A DNA stretch of 64,000 bases, taken from NCBI GenBank assembly GCA_900318815.1, contig ONMA01000012.1, forward strand, positions 1 to 64,000. Reading direction: 5' to 3'. The first letter of the stretch is position 1; every line of letters starts with the position of its first letter. Positions 25,304 through 32,064 of this stretch are shown one piece after another. The stretch comes from an uncultured Prevotellaceae bacterium (GTDB lineage: Bacteria > Bacteroidota > Bacteroidia > Bacteroidales > Bacteroidaceae). The position numbers and the translations under genes were made by a program. Under the pieces are notes generated by a model. The model was not told where the DNA came from and did not search any database. It was given only the letters and a program-made list of their open reading frames with translations.

Positions 25304-25756
25304 ATGATACAAGAAGAACAAGTTAAAAAAGACGAACATTTCATGCGTTTAGCCCTTGCCGAGGCGCAAAAGGCCCGCGACAAGGGCGAGATTCCCATTG
25401 GCGCGGTCATCGTTTGCAGGGACAAGGTGATAGCTCGCGCATACAACCTGACGGAGACGCTCACCGACGTCACGGCTCATGCCGAGATGCAGGTCATCAC
25501 CATGGCGGCCAGCGAGTTAGGGGGTAAGTACCTCACAGGCTGCACGCTTTACGTCACGGTTGAACCCTGTCCCATGTGTGCCGGGGCTATCGGCTGGGCG
25601 CAGTTGCTCCGCATCGTCTATGGAGCCCCCGACCCTAAGCGCGGCTTCCGCGAGTATGCCCCTCGCGTGCTGCATCCCAAGGCTGTTTGCATCGGTGGCA
25701 TCCTCGAGGAAGAGTGCCGCCTGCTGATGCAGGACTTCTTCCGCCAGCGAAGGTGA
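25304..25756 (+). CDS. tadA: tRNA-specific adenosine deaminase (TadA-like)
   Basis: Zinc deaminase fold with the HAE motif (TAHAEMQ) and PCPMCAGA, which carry the zinc ligands and catalytic Glu. The 150-residue size and the order EIPIGAVIV, then HAE, then PCxxC fit TadA, which makes inosine at tRNA wobble position 34. A guanine-deaminase role cannot be fully excluded. Its ATG lies immediately after the -7 element. Confidence 0.85.
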   Translation: MIQEEQVKKDEHFMRLALAEAQKARDKGEIPIGAVIVCRDKVIARAYNLTETLTDVTAHAEMQVITMAASELGGKYLTGCTLYVTVEPCPMCAGAIGWAQLLRIVYGAPDPKRGFREYAPRVLHPKAVCIGGILEEECRLLMQDFFRQRR

Positions 25757-25764
25757 CAGAGTTA

Positions 25765-27228
25765 TTAGCGTTCTACAAACAAGTCGTCTAATGTGATTGA
25801 CTGGTTGACAATACTGGCATGTTCCCCTCTTGCTATTCCCATCGTCGTAATCATCACCAGTTGTATGCTGTGTGTCTTGTTGTGCATCTTACTTACTGCA
25901 AAGGCTTCCGTCTTGTTTAGGAAATTCTCTTCGTCGGTTTTTGTTATGGCATATTTCCCTCCAGTGAATTTCATTTCACATAGATAGTCCGTTCTGTCTG
26001 CCTTACTTTCCAGCAGCAAATCAATCTGAGCCCCCTTCCCGTCTGGGCTTGTTCCACTCCAACAATAATTTCTGTCGATGGAAGCTATGCGTAAGGCTTC
26101 TTGGATGCTATGCAGATGCTCCACACAGAGAAGTTCAAAAGTCTCTCCAGCCCAGGTATAGAATACGGGGGTTCCATGAATGGAGTTCCATAGACCCCTC
26201 TTTGCTTGTTTCCCCTGTATAAACCTCATATAGAAAAGGGAGAAGAAATCAATCAGTTGATAAACGATTTCCACCCGTTCTTTGCCATAGCGCGGATAAG
26301 CCCTGATGATGCCAGACTCCATGAGGTTTTCAAGCAACTTGGTCAGAGTTCCACCGCTTTTGACATCAATGGCGGCACTTATCTCTTTCTGCGTCATTCC
26401 GTAGAATTGGTTTCCCAAGGCTTTTACTATATCCACGTATCGTTCCATGCTGGCATAAAGCCCGGCGTACACATCAAGGAATTCCTGATGTATTTTCTCA
26501 TCGGCAAAGAATATGCGGTCTATGTTCTCTGTGATGGTCTGATTGTTGCGTAGCTTGTCGAGATAAAAAGGAACGCCTCCCAGAGCCATATAGCTGATGC
26601 ACATTTCGTATCGTGACAGACGAAAGCCGTTCCGCTTGTAGTACTTCTGGCATTCTGACAAGGTGAAAGGTGCAAGTTTTATGGTTTCTGTGAGCCGTCC
26701 ATGCAGTCCTCCATAATCGCGAATCACATTGTCGAGCATCCAACTCGTGGCAGAACCGCACACCACAAGAATGATATTCCTCTGACTGTCTGCCCATGAG
26801 TTCCAGAAATAACCTAGTTCTGAAATCATCTCGGATGACTGGGGACCAGCAAGCCAGGGTAGCTCGTCTATGAGGATAACTTTGCGGCGGGAGCGTATGC
26901 TTTCCAGCAGTTTGCGCAGCAACAGGAAAGCCTCACGCCAACAGGTTGGCTTTTCTGTAGCGGTGGCATCAAGCCCCGATAACAAAAGGGAATCGTAGAA
27001 ATGATCCAACTGCAACTGTCTGTACGTCTCATAGTTCTTATCTCCGTCCTTTACGTATGTGCCGACGGCAGAAAAGACAATTTTGTTGCCATACACTTCG
27101 CTGACCAGAAATGACTTGCCAATGCGTCTGCGTCCATAGATGGCCACAAACTCAGACTTTCTGGATTTGTACAAGCGTTCAAGGATGGCAATTTCTGATT
27201 CCCTGCCAATAATATTTGCGTACTTCAT
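25765..27228 (-). CDS. Orphan AAA+ ATPase with DUF234/PD-(D/E)XK-like C-terminus
   Basis: The archaeal-type ATPase_2 family. Walker A is GRRRIGKS (32-39), Walker B is KVILIDELPWLA, followed by a winged-helix region (MTQKEISAAIDVKSGGTL), and the end has a nuclease-like IDLLLES...LCEMKF pattern. These stand-alone genes are multicopy in Bacteroidales and may be selfish or defence-related. Their function is not established. It faces tadA tail to tail. Confidence 0.85.
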   Translation of the reverse strand: MKYANIIGRESEIAILERLYKSRKSEFVAIYGRRRIGKSFLVSEVYGNKIVFSAVGTYVKDGDKNYETYRQLQLDHFYDSLLLSGLDATATEKPTCWREAFLLLRKLLESIRSRRKVILIDELPWLAGPQSSEMISELGYFWNSWADSQRNIILVVCGSATSWMLDNVIRDYGGLHGRLTETIKLAPFTLSECQKYYKRNGFRLSRYEMCISYMALGGVPFYLDKLRNNQTITENIDRIFFADEKIHQEFLDVYAGLYASMERYVDIVKALGNQFYGMTQKEISAAIDVKSGGTLTKLLENLMESGIIRAYPRYGKERVEIVYQLIDFFSLFYMRFIQGKQAKRGLWNSIHGTPVFYTWAGETFELLCVEHLHSIQEALRIASIDRNYCWSGTSPDGKGAQIDLLLESKADRTDYLCEMKFTGGKYAITKTDEENFLNKTEAFAVSKMHNKTHSIQLVMITTMGIARGEHASIVNQSITLDDLFVER

Positions 27229-27294
27229 ATCGTCACGTCTTAAATGTGCTGCAAAAATACAACTTTTATTTTGAAATCCTACTTTTTCTTGCTT

Positions 27295-27341
27295 AAAAAT
27301 CAGCGAAAATGAGAAAAAAATCTTGCTTTTCGCTGATTTTT
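27295..27341. repeat. 15-bp perfect hairpin upstream of orphan ATPase
   Basis: AAAAATCAGCGAAAA (27295-27309) pairs with TTTTCGCTGATTTTT (27327-27341) across a 17-nt loop. It lies 66 bp upstream of the ATPase ATG at 27228, so it could be an operator or a transcription barrier. Confidence 0.75.
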
Positions 27342-27745
27342 AAAATGAATGACTTCAACTCAATAGTTCTCTGAAGATTTTTTTGGTCATTTTTATAATA
27401 TGTGTCACTTTTGGCCATAACATATTTATTGTCAGATAGTTATTTGAAGTGACACTTCTTTTTTACCTGTCACTACTGTCACTCACAGCAAAACAACTTG
27501 TTTTGGTTTCCGAAATGCCATCTTTTGCCCTTGCAAAAGCCATCTTTGCGATACCAAAACAACTTGTTTTGCTTTATGAGATGATACCCTTTGGGGATGG
27601 AAGTGACACACATGACATTTCTTCCGATACTGGTTAATTATGAACACAGAGATACAAAGACACAGAGTTTTTTATTATCTGTGGAGCCATCAATCTCTGT
27701 GTCCTATTTTGTCTGAGTAGTTACCGTATCTTTGCATCGTTTTAG
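27342..27745. other. Non-coding region with paired palindromes
   Basis: No gene is visible. Two copies of CAAAACAA-C-TTGTTTTG lie about 70 bp apart (near 27487 and 27557), and GAAGTGACAC-type motifs lie on both sides. A CACAGAGAT/ATCTCTGTG inverted pair follows (27650-27705). A -7-like TATCTTTGC lies at 27728-27736. Confidence 0.5.
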
Positions 27746-28045
27746 ACAAAGATTCCGCATCACTTCGGCCGTCAGGCCACCATCGACCATTTCCACCTCA
27801 CGAAGGAGCGCATCGGCACGGCCTTTGTCGGCAGCGAGCACGCCTGCATCACCGACTACATCAACCTGTTGTGTCTCGACTATGCCCGCGAACTACTAAC
27901 CACCCGTCCCGATATGACCATCGACGAGGTAGCCACCGCCTCCAGATTCGCCGTGCGCCGCACCTTCAGCCGCCTCTTCAAGGAGAAGTTCGGCCTCACT
28001 CCCACCGAGTTTCGCGAAGCAGCGAGTGCAGCCACAAATAATTAG
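27746..28045 (+). pseudogene. AraC-family regulator remnant, 5'-truncated
   Basis: One hundred codons are open to the TAG at 28043 but begin after an in-frame TAG with no start codon. The translation holds the end of an AraC-type linker and the second helix-turn-helix (MTIDEVATASRFAVRRTFSR followed by LFKEKFGLTPTEFRE). The sensor domain and the first half of the DNA-binding domain are absent. A -7 element sits just upstream of the break. It is probably dead. Confidence 0.75.
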
Positions 28046-28076
28046 GCTGATGTTTGGTCAGCCCGTTTTTTTTATT

Positions 28077-28085
28077 TAACTTTGC
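28077..28085 (+). promoter_or_regulatory. Promoter of PIN-domain toxin-antitoxin pair
   Basis: TAACTTTGC at -7 with TTTG at 28053-28056, spaced 20 bp apart. This is the Bacteroides consensus layout. It lies 28 bp before the antitoxin ATG. Confidence 0.75.
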
Positions 28086-28112
28086 AACCGTAACGTATAA
28101 ACGACGAGAATT

Positions 28113-28340
28113 ATGGAAGCAAGAACCATCAACGTACACGTCAGCGTGCCCCGTTCGTATCGCATTGACCTGCTGGAGCGCCAGCTCACGACTTATGCCG
28201 AGCAGCTCATCGCGCAGGCCAAGTCTGCAAGGAAGAGTAAACGCCAGCACCGCCATGAGGCACTCTGCGGCATCTTCAGCTCGGAAGCATCAGAGGAGGA
28301 ACTCGTAGAGGATTACCTGAAGGACAAGTACCAACTATAG
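28113..28340 (+). CDS. Probable antitoxin of PIN-domain toxin
   Basis: A 75-residue protein directly upstream of a PIN toxin (6-bp gap). The N-terminus (INVHVSVPRSYRIDLLERQL) resembles a short ribbon-helix-helix segment and the C-terminus is acidic and helical (SSEASEEELVEDYLKDKY), which suits a toxin-binding tail. Function inferred mainly from position. Confidence 0.7.
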   Translation: MEARTINVHVSVPRSYRIDLLERQLTTYAEQLIAQAKSARKSKRQHRHEALCGIFSSEASEEELVEDYLKDKYQL

Positions 28341-28346
28341 AAGGCC

Positions 28347-28793
28347 ATGAAAGTATTTCTCGACACGAACATCTTCCTTGAGTACTTCGAGTGTCGGCGG
28401 CAGTACGAGGCCGTGAGCCAGTTGCTGAGCGCCATCGAGGACGGGCGGCTGAAGGCCGTCGTCTCGGCAGGCTGCATCTATACGCTGGCCTATCTCGTCC
28501 GCTCGGAACTGAAACGGCAGGGTATCCACCGCCCGGAGCAGACGCTGCGGGTACGCCAGACACTTGATATCGTGCTGTCGATGGTTACCGTGGCGGGTAT
28601 CAGCCATAAGCGCATGGTGAGCGGCAACAGCGACCCTGCCTTCGACGATATAGAGGACAGTTTCCAGTACCAGTGCGCCGTGCAGAACAAGTGTGACGCG
28701 CTCGTCACCATCAATCTGAAGGACTACCGCAATGCTGACACGTCGGCGATGGAAATCCTCTCGCCAGAGGCTTTTGTAAGCAGATACCTTTAG
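28347..28793 (+). CDS. PIN-domain ribonuclease toxin (VapC-like)
   Basis: The PIN fold acidic residues are visible: D6-T-N in KVFLDTNIFLEYF, the mid Asp/Glu in ECRRQYEA, and the late NSDPAFDDIEDSFQYQCA and DALVTINLKDY. Family toxins cleave tRNA or rRNA. Co-transcribed with the antitoxin from the promoter at 28077. Confidence 0.8.
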   Translation: MKVFLDTNIFLEYFECRRQYEAVSQLLSAIEDGRLKAVVSAGCIYTLAYLVRSELKRQGIHRPEQTLRVRQTLDIVLSMVTVAGISHKRMVSGNSDPAFDDIEDSFQYQCAVQNKCDALVTINLKDYRNADTSAMEILSPEAFVSRYL

Positions 28794-28870
28794 GCTGCGT
28801 CACATTCCCCCCGCAAAGAACAATATCCGCCGAGACATCCCGCAAAGATGTCCCGGCGGTTCCGTCTATC

Positions 28871-28910
28871 TACTCCCCTCCCTGCAGGGAGGGGCTGGGG
28901 GTGGGTCTTC
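28871..28910. repeat. GC-rich palindromic repeat (CCCTCCCTGCAGGGAGGG family)
   Basis: CTCCCCTCCCTGCAGGGAGG followed by GGCTGGGGGTGGGTCTT is the same family as the insertion in the CCA-enzyme homologue at 4881-4993. Just before it (28829-28864) CCGCCGAGACATC/TGTCCCGGCGG forms a separate hairpin that may terminate the toxin operon. Confidence 0.75.
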
Positions 28911-28982
28911 TATCCGTTTTGTCTCAGTATCGTCGGAGGACGACATCATAATAGAAATAACAAATATAAAAATAATTAGACA

Positions 28983-29840
28983 ATGAAAAAGACAATTCTT
29001 AGTTTGCTCGTGCTGCTCATGACGACGGGCGCAACGGCACAAAGTCCCGCAACGAGCGGCATCGACTGGAATCCTTCAACCAACAGCGGCACCTTCCTCA
29101 TGCCTGCCTACGACGTGGAGGTAAGCACGGAGCTGTGGTACAAGCTCGACGCTACGGAGACGCTTGACGACAACCAGACGAACTACGGCATGAGGACAGA
29201 CTTCTTCCTCGACCGCACGCTGACCAAGGACGTGTGGAACACCTTCGCCTCGCCCTTCGCCATCCCAGCCGACAAGATGGAGGCCTACTTCGGCGCAGGT
29301 GCCAAGGTGCGCAAGCTCGACAACACGTCGGTGGAGGAGGGCTACGTGCTGAACCTGAACTTCGCCACCGCTACCAGCATCGAGGCCGGCAAGCCCTACA
29401 TCGTGAAGCCTACGGCAGCCAACGTCGACTTCAGTGCCGACGGCAAGGAGTTCGAGGGCGTTGACCTTACCGCTGCTGAGGCTACGGCAGACGTGACCAC
29501 CTACGTGAACTTCGTGCCTACGTTAGGCAAGACCACAGTGACGGGCGACCCGGAGAACATTCTTATGATGACCACCGAGGGCAATCTCGTCCATCCCAGC
29601 GCACTGGGCAACATGAAGGGCTTCCGCGGCTACTTCGTGATGCACGATGCTCCTGAGGGTACACGCGCCTTCTGCGTCAACTTCGGCGACGGCGAGACCA
29701 CGGGTATCAGTAGCCTCACCCCCGACCCCTCTCCTAAGGGCGAGGGGAGTATATACACCCTTGACGGCCGCCGCGTGAACGGTCAGCCCACACGAAAGGG
29801 TATGTATATCAAGAGTGGTAAAAAGGTAATCATCAAGTAA
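28983..29840 (+). CDS. Secreted protein with type IX-like C-terminal tail
   Basis: It has a signal peptide (MKKTILSLLVLLMTTGATAQ), a short TFLMPAYDVEVSTELWYKL segment typical of repeat modules in Bacteroidales surface proteins, an unrecognised middle, and the end YTLDGRRVNGQPTRKGMYI followed by KSGKKVIIK, the short sorting-like tail common in Prevotella exports. The piece SLTPDPSPKGEGS just before the tail is encoded by a palindromic repeat. The truncated module suggests it derives from a larger protein. Confidence 0.75.
   Translation: MKKTILSLLVLLMTTGATAQSPATSGIDWNPSTNSGTFLMPAYDVEVSTELWYKLDATETLDDNQTNYGMRTDFFLDRTLTKDVWNTFASPFAIPADKMEAYFGAGAKVRKLDNTSVEEGYVLNLNFATATSIEAGKPYIVKPTAANVDFSADGKEFEGVDLTAAEATADVTTYVNFVPTLGKTTVTGDPENILMMTTEGNLVHPSALGNMKGFRGYFVMHDAPEGTRAFCVNFGDGETTGISSLTPDPSPKGEGSIYTLDGRRVNGQPTRKGMYIKSGKKVIIK
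29717..29750. repeat. In-frame palindromic repeat before the C-terminal tail
   Basis: CCCCCGACCCCTCTCCTAAG followed by GGCGAGGGGAG is a CTC/GAG-type palindrome read as LTPDPSPKGEG. It sits exactly between the body of the protein and its tail. Confidence 0.75.
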
Positions 29841-29861
29841 TTTAGAAAGGAGGACATCATT

Positions 29862-30029
29862 ATGATTAAGAAAGAATATATAAAGCCCGCGACGCAAATC
29901 ATTGAGGCTGAAATGGAGCAGGAAATCCTGGTCGGTTCGGGTGGCATACGGTCGACGAACGACTCCACTGATGAGGACAATCCCAACTACGACGACTCGG
30001 GCTTCGGCGACCTCTGGGACGCTAACTAA
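29862..30029 (+). CDS. Small acidic peptide gene (55 aa)
   Basis: ATG at 29862, TAA at 30027, preceded by GGAGG (29850-29854), an unusually good Shine-Dalgarno for this phylum. The translation begins MIKKEYIKPATQIIEAEMEQ and ends in an Asp/Asn-rich tail with a GG pair (GSGG) in the middle. Similar 50-60-residue genes occur next to secreted proteins in Prevotella. Function unknown, possibly a leader-type secreted peptide. Twenty-one bp after the secreted-protein gene, so probably one transcript. Confidence 0.65.
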   Translation: MIKKEYIKPATQIIEAEMEQEILVGSGGIRSTNDSTDEDNPNYDDSGFGDLWDAN

Positions 30030-30040
30030 GCGAGCAGATA

Positions 30041-30143
30041 CGAAACGAATTGTCCTAATGGGATTAGAAACGAATTGTCCTAATTATTTTTAAAATGCCG
30101 TGCGTGTGGCCATAATTAAAAATCAATTAGGATGATTCGTTTC
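30041..30143. repeat. Inverted and direct GAAACGAATTGTCCTAAT repeats
   Basis: GAAACGAATTGTCCTAAT occurs twice in tandem (about 30042 and 30067) and once inverted (30125-30143), giving a stem matching at 17 of 19 positions. This probably serves as the transcript end of the peptide gene. Confidence 0.7.
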
Positions 30144-30240
30144 AATAAAGAAGCCCGAAGGGCTGAAAAGACTACAGGCAGGGGTATAAACCCCTGTAAA
30201 AGCGGATGGTAATATTAGCCCCGAAGGGGCGACAGATAGT
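30144..30240. repeat. Small GC-rich hairpin cluster
   Basis: AGCCC-GAA-GGGCT, CAGGGGT-ATAA-ACCCCTG and AGCCCC-GAA-GGGGCG follow one another. Such clusters are common dispersed repeats in Bacteroidales. They overlap the end of the broken gene on the other strand. Confidence 0.6.
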
Positions 30241-30828
30241 TCTGCCACCCCTTGTACTGTGTGCGAATGTCTCTGTCCCTGTTCAGAATCTGCCCGTCAA
30301 CGCACAGCGTCATCTTCTTGCCGGCAAACCTGACGGGGTAGTACCAGCCGAACTCAGCATAGCCGTTCACGTCCTTGCTGCTACGTGTCACGTTACGTGC
30401 CTGATTGGCAGCCAATATAGTAGAGTGGCTTTACGTCATAGTCGTTGGTCTGATAGACAAGCGACTCTTCGCTGATGAGGTTACGCATGATTACTTGCAC
30501 GTAGCTCCGATCCTTATCGTATGAGTTCGACTCGTGGAAATAGAGGAAGTCAGTCCTGTTTCCTTCGCTGTCCGTCACATAGAAAGTGGAGTAGTCGAGC
30601 GTGCGATTGGCACTCTGCTCCAGGGCAAGTATCTTTACGTGCATGCATCCCGGTCCCTTTGAATACCAGGAGATGGCCTGGCTGGGGGGTGTCGAACTCG
30701 CCGTCGGCGGCCCAGAGATTGAGGGGGAGAAGCAATAATAGTAAGAGCCTCCCCAAGATGTCAAGCCTCCCCAAGCCCCTCCAAAGGAGGGGGTGTTTGG
30801 TTACATTATTTGTCTGCATGTAGTTCAT
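30206..30828 (-). pseudogene. Broken surface-protein gene (frameshifted)
   Basis: Three overlapping minus-strand frames together make one protein: a signal peptide with repeat-encoded start (KHPLLWRGLGRL...LLLLLLLPLNLWAADG, 30550-30828), a middle (ALEQSANRTLDYSTFYVTDS, within 30393-30764) and an end (GYAEFGWYYPVRFAGKKMTL, 30215-30415). At least two frame changes and an abrupt end show it is inactive. Family not recognised beyond its exported character. Confidence 0.65.
30765..30800. repeat. CCTCCAAAGGAGG repeat at a signal-peptide start
   Basis: A variant of the palindromic repeat lies inside the 5' end of the broken gene and codes for HPLLWRGLGRL, as in the lipoprotein gene at 2180-2220. 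Confidence 0.75.
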
Positions 30829-30947
30829 AGTTTTATGTTGATTTCATTGTTCCTTTAGTTTCGGAAATTCTATGGATCGCCCCTTCTGGGCTTTGTGGCT
30901 GGGCTTTTTGCACTCCGAGAGTTGAGTTGTTTTTGCCTTATCTATCT

Positions 30948-31016
30948 AAACATCCCTCCCTTTGGGAGGGCTTGGGTAGGCTAATTATCCCTCCCTTTGG
31001 GAGGGCTTGGGTAGGC
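30948..31016. repeat. Tandem pair of CCCTCCC/GGGAGGG repeats after cmk
   Basis: Copies at 30948-30981 and 30985-31016 lie head to tail, directly 3' of the cmk stop codon (31020). Each can form a stem, so they may end the cmk transcript. Confidence 0.85.
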
Positions 31017-31019
31017 TCT

Positions 31020-31718
31020 TTAAACACTTTGCTTGGCAACTCTCTCGAACTGCTGCATGAGCCACTTGTTCTGCTCCTCGATGGTCATGTAGCTGTTGTC
31101 TAACTCGATGGCATCGTCGGCCTTGCGCAGGGGCGACACCTCGCGATGCGAGTCGATGTAGTCGCGCTCCTCCACGTTTTTCAGAATCTCGTCGAAGTCG
31201 GCGGGCATGCCCTTCTGCTGCAGTTCGTCGTAGCGGCGCTGGGCACGGACACGGGCCGAGGCGGTGACGAAGATCTTCAGTTCGGCATCGGGGAAGACGG
31301 TGGTGCCGATGTCGCGCCCGTCCATCACCACGCCCTTGTCCTTGCCCATCTGCTGCTGCTGGGTCACCATGGCGGTGCGCACGAAGGGTAGGGCGGCGAT
31401 GGGGCTGACGTGGGAAGACACGTCGATGGAGCGAATCTCCTTTTCCACGCACTCGCCGTTGAGGTAGGTATCGGGCCGACCCGTCTCCTCATTCAAACGG
31501 AAACTGATGCGGATGCTTGGCATCTGCCGCTCAAGCTCCACGGTGTCGATGCTCCCGTCGGCCTTGATGAGTCCGCTACGCAGGGCATAGAGGGTCACGC
31601 TGCGGTACATGGCTCCTGTGTCCACGTAAATATAGCCCACCCGACGGGCAAGGTCCTTGGCCATGGTGCTCTTTCCGCACGACGAATGGCCGTCAATGGC
31701 AATGGTAATCTTCTTCAT
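31020..31718 (-). CDS. cmk: Cytidylate kinase
   Basis: The P-loop [13 protein letters not shown] is at the N-terminus, followed by [12 protein letters not shown], the long CMP-binding insert and [17 protein letters not shown]. It phosphorylates CMP/dCMP. Length 232 is normal. A long hairpin repeat lies directly upstream (31741-31896). Confidence 0.96.
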   Translation of the reverse strand: MKKITIAIDGHSSCGKSTMAKDLARRVGYIYVDTGAMYRSVTLYALRSGLIKADGSIDTVELERQMPSIRISFRLNEETGRPDTYLNGECVEKEIRSIDVSSHVSPIAALPFVRTAMVTQQQQMGKDKGVVMDGRDIGTTVFPDAELKIFVTASARVRAQRRYDELQQKGMPADFDEILKNVEERDYIDSHREVSPLRKADDAIELDNSYMTIEEQNKWLMQQFERVAKQSV

Positions 31719-31740
31719 ACTCTATTTTTTTTAAATTAAG

Positions 31741-31896
31741 TAATTTCGGGGGTGCGGGGGTACGGAGGTACGGGGGGGCGAGAATAGTTTTCACGCCCAA
31801 TTTTCGCGAAGAGTCTATCCTCGTACCTCCGTACCCTCGTACCTTCGTACCTTCGTACCTCCGAAATCGTACCATTTTTATTATTTGGCATGTTAC
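31741..31896 (-). repeat. Dispersed hairpin element, copy 2 (upstream of cmk)
   Basis: The same element as 18384-18530: GGTACGGAGG-type repeats, a short middle with GAGAATAGTTT and TCTATCCTCG, then the complementary repeats and the GGCATGTTAC end. It lies between the cmk start and the divergent helicase promoter. Confidence 0.85.
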
Positions 31897-31965
31897 TAAT
31901 ATGCTTATTCGCCGCAAATTTAGCGAAAATTAATGGATGTGCAAAGAAATTCCGCAATTTTTGAT

Positions 31966-31974
31966 TACTTTTGC
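31966..31974 (+). promoter_or_regulatory. -7 promoter element of nuclease-helicase gene
   Basis: TACTTTTGC lies just upstream of a heptamer array, so the array would be in the mRNA leader. Confidence 0.6.
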
Positions 31975-31982
31975 AACTTGAG

Positions 31983-32045
31983 AGTGAAGAGTGAAGAGTG
32001 AAGAGTGAAGAGTGAAGAGTGAAGAGTGAAGAGTGAAGAATGAAG
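31983..32045 (+). repeat. AGTGAAG heptamer array in the helicase leader
   Basis: Eight perfect and one variant copy of AGTGAAG lie between the -7 element and the ATG at 32065. Each unit holds GAAG/GTGAAG purines that could act in ribosome binding. Confidence 0.9.
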
Positions 32046-32064
32046 AATTTGCTACGCATATCTA

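Noticed and set aside
25267..25473. Upstream extension of BirA
   Set aside because: It overlaps the start of tadA on the other strand and lies ahead of the birA promoter.
27449..27637. Short frame in the 27.4 kb gap
   Set aside because: It is made of the palindromes and has no start signal or recognisable product.
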